DNA of 64,000 nt from Pholiota molesta (Eukaryota > Basidiomycota > Agaricomycetes > Agaricales > Strophariaceae). The stretch spans positions 186,001 to 250,000 of the forward strand of contig JACGCK010000010.1 in the NCBI GenBank assembly GCA_014925825.1, read 5' to 3'. Under the pieces are notes generated by a model. The model did not search any database. It saw only the letters and a list, made by a program, of their open reading frames with translations, and was not told the DNA's origin. The number at the start of each line of letters is the position of its first letter. Positions within the stretch are counted from its first letter, which is position 1. Both the position numbers and the translations under genes were made by a program. Shown here one piece after another: positions 47,125 through 58,621 of this stretch.

Positions 47125-48755
47125 ACCCTGTTTTGGCTGCGAATTCGGAGTGAAAAAGGGCGTTTTGGGTGGAGAAACTGCCTAAACGGGGGTAAGATTT
47201 CTGAAATGAGCGTAGGTCCCACTTTCCTCTCGGCTTCTGGTATCATGCGCGCAGAGTGCAGCCCCCCCGAAGGGCAAGGCTACCGGGTCCGTATCTACCT
47301 ATGTACTCTGTATACTCTGTAACTCCAATTAGACAATTTGCAATAAAATAGAACGGACTACTCACATGTGCCGTCGAGTGTGTTTTCGTGCTCTGGTAAT
47401 CTCGACCGCCCAAGGCCTCGTCGCCGACTCGCATGAAACTAAACCCTAACCTAACTGCAAATCAGCCAAGTCCTCAAACTCGAATATGCTCAATACTCAC
47501 CAAGCACAGCCGTCGCCGACTCGAAAGTGTGCACGAAAATGACGCGCGCATGCAAAGTAAACCCTAGTATCTGTAAATTAGACAGATGTCCTCGAATAAG
47601 CTCAAAAGCGGCCAAAACCCTCTCACACTCCAAATTGCCTGTGTGCGGAATCAAGTAGTTAGTCAAGACTCAAAATAAGATGGGTTAAAACCAAAGAAAC
47701 CACTTACGTGGAATAGGCAATCTCACGGGAAATCTAGATATCAAATTTCAACACAAGGCGCCGAAATAGAGCAGAATCACTTACTTCAAGACCGTAACCT
47801 TGCTCGGCGGACATCCAGAACTCTAATTAGAATATTAGGCATCGAAATAGAGCAGTTGCGACCGTAACATTGCTCGGCGGAAATCTTAAACGCCAACAAC
47901 ACGCTAAAATAGAACAGAACCACTTACTCGCTTTAACCTTGCTCGCCGGAAATCCAAAACTCTATTCAGAATATCAGCTGCCCAGTTAGTGCCACAATGT
48001 CAATTCGGAGCTTTCAGCAGAGACACGATCTTGCGGGACATCCAAATATCTAATTTTTGAAATTAGGCACCGTGAATTTACATAGAGTCATACCACTCAC
48101 AGTATTGCTCTCCAGAACTCCAAAAATCGAATTAAACTGGGATTTCCTCACCCAGCCACGGGTTGGCAAGTACGCGGCCACCCCAGATGATTTCAAGCGG
48201 AGTTGACGCGATGCGAGGCAGACGATGCGAATCGGAGTCGCGACATAACTTGGACACAACAAGCCAAAAACAAGCACCTGGTCCGGATGCGAGTGCGAAC
48301 ACAACAAGCGGGATAGGCAACATCAATGCCATAATATAAACCGCCGCTCGATATCATCCAACACAAGCACAAGGTCGAGCTTGCAGAGCATGCACAGCCG
48401 TGCAACGGACAGTAGCAGCACGACGAGTCGAGTGCACGGATGTAGACAGTGCCATGGGAATTGGGACGGCGGGTGACGTGGGACGGCAACACAGGCGACA
48501 TAAATGGTGACGCGGGCGATGTGGACGGCGATGGTGGGCGACGGGACAAGGATGTGCGAGGTGAATGACGAGAAATATGTGGAGACGGTGGGGGATGTAG
48601 AAGTGACACGGGCATTGGGATAGCGGGTGATGTGGACAGCAGGCGACTTGGAAGGTGATGCGGGTGATATGGACAGCGATGTGGGTGATGTGGACGGCGA
48701 CGGTGGGCGATGGGACGAGGATACACAAGGTGAATCACCGTGACTTCTGTACAGT
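47125..48755 (-). repeat. Array of decayed micro-exon/intron modules
   Basis: On the minus strand a short motif around TTTGGA-GTCCG-CGAGCAA recurs near 47722, 47813, 47872, 47939, 48030 and 48112, and again inside the intact mini-gene at 48770 and 48853. Copies alternate with 45-55 nt stretches that begin GTAAGT/GTGAGT and end with an AT-rich tract and AG, that is, intron-like spacers. The closest pair is 48029-48136 versus 48771-48890. No continuous frame was found through the older modules. Confidence 0.6.
48450..48740. repeat. Minisatellite, GATGTGGACGGC family
   Basis: Imperfect 18-21 bp units around GGGTGATGTGGACRGCGAY fill the stretch. A higher-order repeat of about 171 bp is visible: GTGGACGGCGATGGTGGGCG near 48519 recurs near 48690 with GGTGAATxACx at its end. 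The tract lies just 3' of the micro-exon mini-gene. Confidence 0.75.
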
Positions 48756-49117
48756 TTATGCATGTAGGCAATCTCGCGGGACACCCGAATATCTAATTTT
48801 TGAAATGAGGCACTGCAAATTTAATAGAGTGATACCACACATACCTCAACACTATAGCATTGCTCTCCGGAACTCCAAAAATCGAATTGACCCTAGAGAA
48901 TAATCAATAATGAGGAAACTAGCATCTCAGAGCAAAATCTTACATGAGAATAGAGCCGTTAAAGTGATCTGAATCCACGCGATCAGAAGCGATCAGAAGC
49001 TATACACGGGCGCTTAATCGAGAGACAGCAATGAAAGCTAGATAAAACTAAATCAGTACACATTAATTCAAAGACAAGGCATGTAACAGAGTACTTACTA
49101 GAATATGGAGACATCAT
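48756..49117 (-). CDS. Candidate micro-exon gene, 52-residue product
   Basis: A five-exon model with canonical splice ends: 49099-49117, 49008-49037, 48944-48968, 48845-48892, 48756-48792 (19, 30, 25, 48 and 37 nt). Introns are 61, 39, 51 and 52 nt, starting GTAAGT, GTGTAT, GTAAGA and GTATGT and ending TAG or CAG. The joined frame is open from MMSPYSTFIAVSRLSA to a TAA at 48756, with VNSIFGVPESNAIVL encoded by the fourth exon. A TATA-like element (TATAAA on the minus strand, 49217-49222) lies about 100 bp upstream. No family is recognised and no signal peptide is certain. The exon motif is repeated in decayed form downstream. Chance opening of so short a frame is the main alternative. Confidence 0.4.
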
Positions 49118-51694
49118 CGTCGTAGATAGGACAGTGAGCAGACTCGGAGAATGGCAATAGAATCAAGCATTAGGACGGGTTAGAATGGTACCTATCCCAT
49201 CCAAAAGTCCCCAGTCTTTATACTCCCAGCATGCCAACACGGACCAATTCTTCCGACTTCCACGTCTCCATCACCATTTCACCGATCACTAAATTTTGAA
49301 ATGCACGGTGGCAAATCCGGAGACATAATCCCTAGACCCAAACTACAGTTACCGGTCCCGACCCCTGCAAAATTACGGTTCAGGGAAAATTTATAATCCT
49401 CCCTTGCCCCTCTATACTCCTTTCCGATCCTTTCTTATTCTCATAAATTTTATCAGCTGCAATATGTTTACATTTCTTCTCTTTGCCATTCTCCAAATCA
49501 AATCAAATTTTTCTTGAACAGACCACCCGCATCCAAGTTGCATTCTTCATCTCCAAGAATAGAAAATATTCCCTTATACATAACCCCGTAGTACCGCCCA
49601 AACGTAACTACAATTTCGCTTCAATATCTTTCCTATGATTTAGTGCACCATGCTTCGTCTCCATCACTGCACAATTCTTGGTTTTCTCCTACCCTGCTTT
49701 ATCCTATAGAACCAATGCTCGCGAGTTACTATCTCCGCGTCCGATCAAGGCATAATTTCAATGACCGTGTGTGTTGCATCTGAATTTCGGACATAGCCAG
49801 AAGGCAAGTACATAATGGGATCCACACCATCGTCTCCATCCCCGTATCACCGCCGTTATCCAGAAAACTAGCTTCTTTCCTCTAACGTCATCAGAAGGAT
49901 TGCAAATATACTCCCACTCCCATAATATACATACCCAAGTCAACGAGCGTCTTACACTGCTACTTGGCCGGCAAATTGCAATCTAAGTGTACAGAATCCA
50001 TTAGAATAGACACTGTAATTCATGCAAGGTTGAAGCGTTGCGAGCGGGAATGTTGTCAACACTTAAGCTATATATACGGCAAACGTAACTTATTACAGTA
50101 AACGCCGTAACTTTGACCGACAGAGAAGCATTGCGAGCGGGAACAGCATTCCTTAGCACTTCATCATTGCTCCGGAAGTTTTCTCCTCTTGAGCTATGTA
50201 CAAGATAGAGAGTACAAAATTTTACAGCACATTCAGCGGCTGTAGATTCGCTCAAAAGTAGCCGCTGAGTGTGTGATTGCAAAGAAATTGAGTTGATGGA
50301 GGAGGTAATTAAATTTGCAACACTGTTGGTCGTCGTATTTCACCGTTATTTCGATTCGGTTCTTCTGTATGAGCAGAGGGAACCTTGCTTTGAGAGGCCG
50401 CGGTAGGTTGTCGCCACGCGCGAACAAGACCAAACGCCGTGCGAACTGTGCCACTAATTTAGGCGCCCGTGCTGCGGGTGCGCGATTCAAGATTGCGCGC
50501 ATTTACATTGCATACATATGGCCACTGCGGTCACTAATGGGTATACTGAATCGTCTATGAATTAAAATCTGTATTCCAGCTGAACAGAGAGACGGCTGTT
50601 GAGATACCAAGCAATTTGATACAACGCACTCCTCCTCTCCCGATTCGCTATCGGAAACGCTGAAAACGTATCCAACTTGTATCAGGGCTGTGTATTACAT
50701 ACATATCTATATTACTAACACCTCCATTTGTTTGCGCGAGCGCAATGTGGCAGGATGTACGAGACGACGGACATCAAGGTGCAATCAATCCAATCTCAAA
50801 TTTGCAGAGCGCGTCCGTCTCAATCCCATCTGAAAGCCTAGAGAATGTGCTAATACATAGCCCCAATAAGGATCTTTCGGACACCAGAGACTTGGAGCGG
50901 CCAGACTGAAGCGGACAGGGATATTCGTACCGGACATGACCCTCGCCTCCCACCCCGTTTCGCGTTTCCAGTCGATTGCGCATCGCACGGGGACCTGAAA
51001 AAAACGGCGTAACACGCCGTTATTAGTGCCATCAAGGGTCCTTCGGGTGCGTTGCTAGCGAAGATCGCGCGCTTCAACTTTCCGCCTGCGAATCGATGCA
51101 TTTCCTGGATGCTTAGGTTCGGAGCATGGCATGGATTAAACACTCTGGGGCGGTTTCCCTTTATTTTTACGACATAGGAGTACGGCCTACCGGGTCAGGG
51201 ACTGCTGGGTGTGTGGGTAGCGATGCTACTTGGCCGCTGTGCGGGTGAGGTTCGCAGTTTTGAAAATGTAGTAGAAACATGGACTTCATGCTTTCTGCTC
51301 AATAATGAATACATATGCAATGAATTGGTTGCTTGTCTGTATTCTAGTCATAATAAAAAATGGCTATAACCTTTCCTATTGATAACTAGTATGGTCTGCA
51401 AGACACAGGCAAGGATCAGCAACGGACGCGGACGAAGAAACGGAGGAGGAGATATGGATCGGATTTCGCTTAGCGTACGCGGACACGAACTATTCCCGAA
51501 ACCCCCATTTTCATTCTAATGTACGTACACATCTACCAAACATATATATAAGACTACGGATATCCCTTTCATTCCCTCATCCCGCTCTCCTCTGCTCTCC
51601 TCTGCTCTCCTCTCCTCATATTCACTTCTCCCGCTGAACTCGACGGTTCTGCTGCATTCGACAGCACTTCCCTGCTTTGTACGTCCACTTGTCG
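49118..51694. other. AT-rich stretch without a supported gene
   Basis: About 2.5 kb with only short frames. It holds a small direct repeat (TTGCGAGCGGGAA at about 50037-50049 and 50131-50143) and a hairpin at 50228-50273. A (CTCTCCTCTG)n pyrimidine tract runs at about 51586-51616, and a CATATATATAAGA TATA-like element lies near 51540-51552. Confidence 0.55.
50228..50273. repeat. Inverted repeat (14-bp arms, 18-nt loop)
   Basis: CACATTCAGCGGCT at 50228-50241 pairs with AGCCGCTGAGTGTG at 50260-50273 with one mismatch. Function unknown. Confidence 0.7.
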
Positions 51695-52327
51695 ATGGCT
51701 ATGACGCTCGCCTGTTATACAAGTGAGTTCTTGGTAACCTTAAGCGCCAAACCTGATCGTTAACGCCCCCCACCTTACGCCGATAGAGCGTGCGCGCGAC
51801 GTCAGAATCCATGCCGCGACGATTGCGCGATACGCCGGCGCTGCGCGCTTGCCCGACGAATCAGCTAGCCTCGGTGCTGGATAAACTGAGGGTAAGTAAA
51901 GGCCATATCATTCTAATGTCCATGCTCACCCGTATCCCGAAGCAGCAAGGATGCCGTCCTCGCCTTCATCCGTGGACTGATCCGTCCGTCCGTTATCGTC
52001 CTCCTCCTCGGTAAGTGGAATAGGGCAGATAGCCCGTGTTTACCTCTCGCTAACGAGCCGTTCGCATCGTCGCTGCATGCGCCAGGACGAGGCGCCACGC
52101 ACGCTTCCGCAAACGCATCGTCGCACGTCGCCTTCAGGCTAACGCAGGTGAGGTGTTCCTGCACGGCGATTCAGCGCCATACTCACCACGCCTACCCGCG
52201 CAGATCGCCCTCGTCGTCGTTCCTTGCCCGGTAAGTCGTCCCGCTCCTCCTCGAAGGCGATCGTTGCTGACCCGCGTTTCGATCCCTCCACGCTCCCGTG
52301 TGTCGCAGGGCCTCGTCCATAACTCGT
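51695..52327 (+). CDS. Possible multi-exon gene, low confidence
   Basis: A TATA-like element near 51542 and a pyrimidine-rich leader precede an ATG at 51695. A string of strong plus-strand splice signals follows: donors GTGAGT at 51723, GTAAGT near 51893, GTAAGT near 52011, GTGAGG near 52148 and GTAAGT near 52230, with matching CAG or TAG acceptors 50-65 nt later. Exons are 27-110 nt. Two reading frames remain partly open (one Arg-rich, one with KDAVLAFIRGLIRPSVIVLLL), and both need a frame choice I cannot settle. No family is recognised. It may be a decayed gene. Confidence 0.25.
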
Positions 52328-52639
52328 AGAGATCCCGCGGCTCGGCGCTGAACGACCAGAGGCGGTATGGTGCTCTAGGCTATATTGCGGTGAGTAACGT
52401 TTATATGGTGGGGGTAACGTCGCACTTACTGACGCTGCTCTCGCCCCCCAGACCCTTGCGAGGCGAACAGTTGTCGTCGCAGCCACGCCGGAATCGTCGA
52501 TCCCACATCCCAGCGTCCTCGTATCGTGGCTGACTGCGCTCCGTGTGGTATGTTGCCCTTGGGTTCTGTATTGCAGTGGTATCGTCGCTTTGCCTAGTTT
52601 ACTAATGTGAGTGAGAGGAGAGGGAGACGAGGAGAGATC

Positions 52640-54472
52640 TACACACCTGGGACCTGTGCTGTCCATGCTGCTTGGCTCCTGCCGCTATGGTTCCGTGCGA
52701 TCTGAATGTCGACGCCCGCGATGTGCGCCGATGTCGTCCATGTATCCAGATCGCGTGCTCCTGCGGCGCCGGTGTCCGTATACACCGCTCTGGAGGCCTC
52801 CTGGTAAGTCCAGCACTCGCGCCGTTGTCCCGCAGCTATGTCTCTGCCGATGCCCTCGTCCCCTGCCCTTCGTAAGTGCGCGCCGTTGTCGTCCAATCCA
52901 CACCGGCTGCTTCGTATCTGCGCGCTGTGGCCCCCATGGACCATCCTCCGTTGCTCTCAGTCTATCCGTGCGCGTGGGCTGTGATGTCGTCTCGATCTTC
53001 TCGCGCTCGCCAGCCCACCGAGTTCTGTGCGTCGTGACTTGTGATGGTGTCTCTGTGCCGTTCTGGATGTGCTGTTGGTAGGTGTGTGTGTATCGATATC
53101 TGTGTATGACGAATGCTGGGGTGTTGATCGACTGGGACTTGCCAATGCCGTGGACTTGGTTTGTGTCCTGCGGCCCTGATATCGCTGGGATGGCGTTTCG
53201 ATGTCCTCGCGGTACCTGAGGCGTGGTGTCGTCCGGAGCGCGTCCCTCTGGCTGTTTTTGTGTCGAAGAGACGACGCCGCCGCGGCGTGTCTGCTGCCCA
53301 ATGTGTCTGCTACCCGTAAACGGAACCGCGGACGCGTCGATCGCTGTCGCGTGCTGGACGATTGATGGTGCAGAGGTGAGAGGGTGGCGCTGTGCTCGTT
53401 GGTGAGTTGTTGAACGCGTAGGCAACAGAATGGGCTTACCTATCGAAGCCCTAGACCTCATCGCCGCCCTGCGTTGGTGTCGGTAGGTGTCGTCGTAGCT
53501 GTTCAGAGCCCCATAGATAGTCGCGTCGCGTCGACGAATCTGCGGCCTCTGCTGCCAATACGTATGCCGCGGAGCCGTGCTCGCTGGGTAAGTGTTACGC
53601 TGTTCAGGGCGATGGAGTTGGGGGTAGATGGTCGGAGTTGCCGTTGGCGCTGTGTTTGTGGGTGAGTTGTCGAACTCGCCGCTGACACGGTAGGCTTACC
53701 GTAGTACTAATCGGCGCCCTCTTCCAGCGCCGCTGTAGAGGGGCATCGTCATCGGCAGCCGTCGTTGCTGTCCAGAGTGTGTGGGTGAGTGGTTCGGCGC
53801 GTATCGTAGAGTAGACGTACCTGATAAGATGATCGCTTAGCGATCATCCCAGTGCACGGCGCTGCGTCCCATCGATGGTCGTCCGGGGCTGGGATGGGCG
53901 AGTGGGATCGTGCGCCGTAGGGTTGGGATGTGTCGCACTGTTCCGAGCACATTGGTGAGTGCGCGAGGTCGTAGATGACGCATTGTGCTTACCTAGTTCC
54001 CTGTTTCGTGAAGGACGGTGCGACAGCGATCGGCATTGCTGAGTGCCCTGGATGATCGATGTCGTGCCCTTGGAAGGTGGGTATGGCAGAGTTGATGTGT
54101 GTCGAGAACGTTGGTGTCGAGGCCCTCGTCTGCGTCGCGAAGGACGGTGTCGACGCGTCGCCGTTGCTGTCGAGAGAGTGTGGGTGAGGTAGAGAGCGAA
54201 GTTGGAACGTACTGATAAGATAATGCAGCGATCATGCACTGCCGAGATGGCGCTGGTTGCGTCGATGGACGTGGTGGGCTGCGATGGGCGCGTTTCGTGG
54301 ACATCGTCGGGTGTAGGGTGGGGGTAGGTCGCTCCGAGGCTGTGCGTCGGAGATGCGAGTCGAGGGCGGAAAGGTGCATGGTCCGGAGCGGACGGCGGCA
54401 CGGGATGACGGAGAGACGGAAGAGAGACGAAGGGGACTTGTGTTGTCCACTGACTCGAAAAGCTGTGACCAT
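52640..54472 (-). repeat. GC-rich field of repeated intron-like units
   Basis: On the minus strand at least five stretches of about 46-56 nt begin GTAAGC or GTACGT, contain CACTCACCMAC near the end and stop at CAG. They start near 54214, 53993, 53820, 53698 and 53443. They separate open stretches of 100-200 nt rich in Thr, Arg, His and Pro codons. Around 53385-53443 and 53642-53702 the match is close (GGCGCTGTG, GGTGAGTTGT-GAAC-CG, GGCTTACC on the plus strand). This looks like a tandemly amplified exon-intron unit, possibly one minus-strand gene divergent from FAP1. The coding sequence could not be joined with confidence. Confidence 0.5.
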
Positions 54473-54595
54473 GTTGGATGGAACGTTGAGTCGAATAGAT
54501 TTCGGGTGTCGAGTCAGCCTTCGGTCACGGTCGCTTAGTCATCCAGTATAAACATAACTCAGTTTCTACACCCACCACCTCATCTCCTCGACTTC
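54473..54595 (+). promoter_or_regulatory. Promoter of the full-length FAP1-like gene
   Basis: Matches the promoter of the truncated copy. TATAAA at 54547-54552 lies 44 bp before the ATG. The shared block begins about 54447. Confidence 0.7.
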
Positions 54596-57500
54596 ATGGA
54601 GACTGCAGGGTATCCTGCTGAAGTCGCGTCTGCTGCTGGTGTTCCAGTAACCAGCGCGACCTCAAACCAGCCAAAGCCGCGAAATCCACGCCAGGCGCGC
54701 CCGCAGGACGGCACCCCTCAACCTCCTAGTGCAGCGCAGCCTCGCCCACCTCAGGCCAGGCGGCCAAGGCCACCGCAGAATCCCAACGATGCCAGCGCAC
54801 CAACTGCAAGCAGCAGCCATCCCACGCGTGATGGGTCGCAATCTCGCAATGCACGACGAAAGCAGACACCAACACCGACTTCTGCAGACGGGACGACGGC
54901 ACCACAGCCACGACGAGATGGCAATCGTAGAAAAGCCAATTTCGGCGCTGGATTGACGCAGTCTGATGCCACGGAGAACCAAACTGCACCTGTCAACCAG
55001 CCGGCCAAGAAACGCATAACCAAACCATCTCCGCATCTTGATTCCAAGCCTTCAGAAACGCCATCGAAACCCACGGCCGGTTCCAGCAAGCCTCAAGGGA
55101 AAGGCAGAGCGAAGAACCTTCCTCAAGGCGACGATCTCACATCCATCCTCATTCGCGATCTCAGCACGCCTCCATACCCAGACTGCCCGATCTGCTTCTC
55201 CGCAATACGCCCTGAGCAGGCCATTTGGTCGTGTTCGCCCTCCATCTCCATCGTCACCTCCAGCGACGCGCAGGTGCCCCAATACTGCTGGAGCTCCTTC
55301 CATGTCAAATGCATCCGTTCTTGGGCCGAGAAAAGCGTCAAGGAGGTTGCGGATGCGTGGCGAGCGAGGGGCGAGTCCGATAAGAAAGGAGACTGGAGAT
55401 GTCCGGGATGTCAAGCCAAACGCGAAACTGTGCCCTCAGGCTATTGGTACGTCCCTATACATCTTATCACAATCCTTTTTCTAACATCGCACCCAGGTGT
55501 TTCTGTCACTCAACCTCCGAACCAAAACCACTGCGACTATCCACGCCACATTCTTGCGGAAACTCATGTTCTCGTCCTCGAGAAAGTGGCTGCGGCCACC
55601 CGTGTCCCCTCCAATGCCACCCGGGCCCGTGTCCTCCATGTCAAGTCACCACTCGCCTGGAGTGCTACTGCCCAAAGAAGAGCGTTCTCACTTTCCGATG
55701 CGGGATTGATGCGAGAAGCGGCACTCGTAACCTGTCTTGTAGCAAGATTTGCGAGCGGACGCTGAACTGTGGCAAACACTCATGCAACAAAGTCTGCCAT
55801 GCTGGAGAATGCGATAAGTGTGATGTGACGGAGGCTGTCAAATGTTATTGTGGCAAGGAGGAGAAAACAGTAACCTGTGGCGAAGGGCGCGAGATTCAGT
55901 GCTTCGTCGAAGGAGAGACGCCTTGGATTGGTCGGTTTACCTGCGACAACGTATGCGATAGGTACGTATTGTTTATCTCTCTCTTCTAGACCATGACTGA
56001 CCCGTTTCTATCAGACCATTCGATTGCGGAAAACACAGATGCCAAAAACCCTGTCATCCACCATCGTCCAAACCTGCCGTGTGCCCCCGCTCGCCTTCCC
56101 AAATCACCCACTGCCCCTGCGGAAAGCACACCGTTGCGCCTTCCCTATCCGCCGATGCCTCTCAGTACACCTTCCCCGCTCGCTTAGACTGCACCGACCC
56201 CATCCCGACATGCGGCTCCGTATGCGCCAAACCCCACCCCGCCTGCTCACACCCCTGCACCGCCAAGTGCCACACCGGGCCCTGCCCGCCGTGCACCGTC
56301 CAGATCGTCCGCCCGTGCCGGTGCGGCGCGACGACGAAGAGCCTGCCGTGCTACGCGGTGCTGCAGGCGTCCGCCTCCGCCGCGGGCGTCGCGGAGACGG
56401 AGCTCCTGTGCGACCGGCCGTGCGCGGTGCTGCGCGCGTGCGGGCGGCACCAGTGCCGCCGGCTGTGCTGCCCGCTCGCGGCGCTGGCGGCGGCGGCGCG
56501 GAAGGGCAAGAAGCGCGGCGCGCCTGTGGAGGACGCGCAGGGGCTCGGCGAGGAGCAGGGCGGGCTGCATGAGTGCGACCTCGTGTGCGGGAAGCCGCTG
56601 TCGTGTAGGACGCATCGCTGTGCGCGGAGAGAGCATAAGGGCGCGTGTCCGCCGTGTCTGCAGAGCTCGTTCGAAGAGGTACGTTGATTGCTTGTATGAT
56701 TTTATTATGGCTGTACTGATCGATGTTCGTAGCTTGTATGTGCATGTGGGCGAACGGTATACGAGCCGCCCATACCCTGCGGCACGCGCATGGAGTGCCA
56801 CTACCCCTGCGCGCGGCCGCTGCCGCCGTGCGGGCACTCCAGCACGCCGCACTCGTGCCACGACGCGGGCGTGCCGTGCCCGCCCTGCGTGCACCTCGCG
56901 AGCAAGCGGTGCGCGTGCGGGAAGCGGGTGATGCCGAACGTGCGCTGCTCGCTCGAGACGGAGAAGGTGTCCTGCGGCACCGTCTGCGGCCGCCTGATGG
57001 CGTGCGGGTTCCACCACTGCGAGCGGCTCTGCCACGGCGACGACTGCGGGCCGTGCGTAGCGCCGTGTGGCAAGGCGCGGAAATCATGGTATGTCTTTTC
57101 CTCCATGCTTGATTGATTGGTGATGAATGGATCCTGATCGTGTGTTTTTGTCGCCCAGTTTGCCTGAAGTGCATCCCTGCACACTGCCGTGCCACGCGCC
57201 CTCCAGCTGCCCGGAGACCGACCGCTGCCAGTCGCTGATCACGCTCAGCTGCCCCTGCGGCCGCATCCGCCAGGCCGTGCACTGCGGGAAAAGCCTCACG
57301 TCGCGCGGCGCCGCCAGCGCGCAGTCCGCGCCGAAGTGCTCGAGCGAGTGCCAGATCGCGAAGCGGAATGCCCGGCTGGCGGACGCGCTGGGCATCAACA
57401 CCGAGGGCCGCGACAAGGCTGCGGCGACGGTGACGTATAATGACGAGGTCGTGGCGTTTGCGAGGGCGAATTCCAAGTTTTTGCCGATTGTGGAGAAGGC

Positions 57501-58254
57501 ATTCGCAGAGTGAGTAGTGATGTTTCTTCGTCTTTTCTAGTGTGAGAATGCTAATGGTGTTTTATGTAGTTTCATCACGTCTGAAAAGCGGACGCAGGTT
57601 CTCCCGCACATGCCTCAGGACAGGCGAAAATTCGTCCATGATGTAAGATTTTGTGCTTATTAAGTACGATGAACGTTACCTGACCGCATTTTTCCTATAG
57701 CTTGCCGCGATATACAGGATGGATACCCAAATGGTAGATCAGGAACCACATCGAAGGTAAATACATTCACAAATCCAGCATAATATTCAGCCGCTAATTT
57801 AATATCTTCCAACAGCGTTCAACTCCTCCGTCGTGTGGACACGCGCATTCCTACACCCCTCCTTTCCAGTTACATCTCCTCGGTCGCCTCTCCTCCCAGC
57901 CTCGGAAAGCTCGCAGACTTCCGCAACATACGGGGCACCCAAGCACCGTCTTGGCGGACCCTTGGGGCCAGTAACGCGCCGGCGCCTCGGCCCCAAAGCG
58001 CTGGGGCCTCCACCTCGAGCGCTACAGCCAATTCGCGCGGATGGACGTCTGTAGTCGCGAAATCGACAACACCAACGCCAACGCCGCCACCGTTGGCGAA
58101 CCCAAGACCGGCGGCGACGTTGGTGGGCACATCCGCTGCGTCTCTTGCTGCGCGCCATGCGTCGCCTGCTGGGTCTGCAGCGCACACTCGCCCACCGTCG
58201 GCGTCTGCGACCTCTGAGGAACCTGTGCCGGATAATTGGGACGATGATGCTTGA
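54596..58254 (+). CDS. fap1: NFX1-type zinc-finger protein, FAP1 homologue
   Basis: Homologue of yeast FAP1 and human NFX1, proteins with RING-like and NFX1 fingers plus an R3H nucleic-acid-binding domain. About 1,080 residues in eight exons. A Pro/Thr/Arg-rich N-terminal 180 residues precedes the RING variant (CPICFSAIRPEQAIWSC, CWSSFHVKCIRSWAEKSV, GDWRCPGCQ). Then come the NFX1-type repeats C-G-x-H-x-C-x3-C-H-x-G-x-C-x2-C: CGHPCPLQCHPGPCPPC, CGKHSCNKVCHAGECDKC, CSHPCTAKCHTGPCPPC, CRTHRCARREHKGACPPC, CGHSSTPHSCHDAGVPCPPC, CGFHHCERLCHGDDCGPC and CTLPCHAPSSC. The R3H region is RRKFVHDLAAIYRMDTQMV, followed by a Ser/Pro/Ala-rich tail ending WDDDA. Exon 3-5 codons are very GC-rich. Role: transcription or ubiquitin-linked regulation, inferred from family. 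Confidence 0.95.
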
Positions 58255-58621
58255 AATGTTATATCTTGTTATACAGTTGATTATTATGTTATAGATAGAC
58301 GAAAACAAGGAATAACAGAGCGATAGAAAACGAAAACACTAATGCTACAGGGTCCGATACAAAAAGGTGATATTGAAAGTCGAAGATAATAAGTTATGGT
58401 CGTGGTGTTCGTATCATGGACCAGAACATGATGTGCATAGGGGAAAATTGAAGCGCTGTGGTTTTTTTTTGGTTGAAGGCGTGGGTGGAAAGGACCGTTC
58501 ACTCGCATGTGAACACTGAACACACTGGGTTTGGCTCTGGTTGAGCTTCGCGTGCAATAGGAACGTCAGAGATTTGTCTTGCGGCCTGTATGCGCGGGGG
58601 TGGTTAATTCGTTTTCTTTAC
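58255..58621. other. Convergent 3' region
   Basis: Between the FAP1-like gene and the small secreted-peptide gene. AT-rich, no gene. Confidence 0.5.

Noticed and set aside
47440..47460. Telomere-like CCCTAA copies (AAACCCTAACCTAAC)
   Set aside because: Only about two copies, inside ordinary repeat-module DNA. Too short to call an interstitial telomere.
52685..53461. 258-codon minus-strand frame in the GC-rich field
   Set aside because: It reads straight through at least two strong intron-like units and has low-complexity Thr/Arg/His content, so I do not report it as one exon.
56104..57282. 392-codon minus-strand open frame
   Set aside because: It is the shadow of GC-rich exons of the FAP1-like gene. 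It has Arg/Ala-rich composition and no domain.
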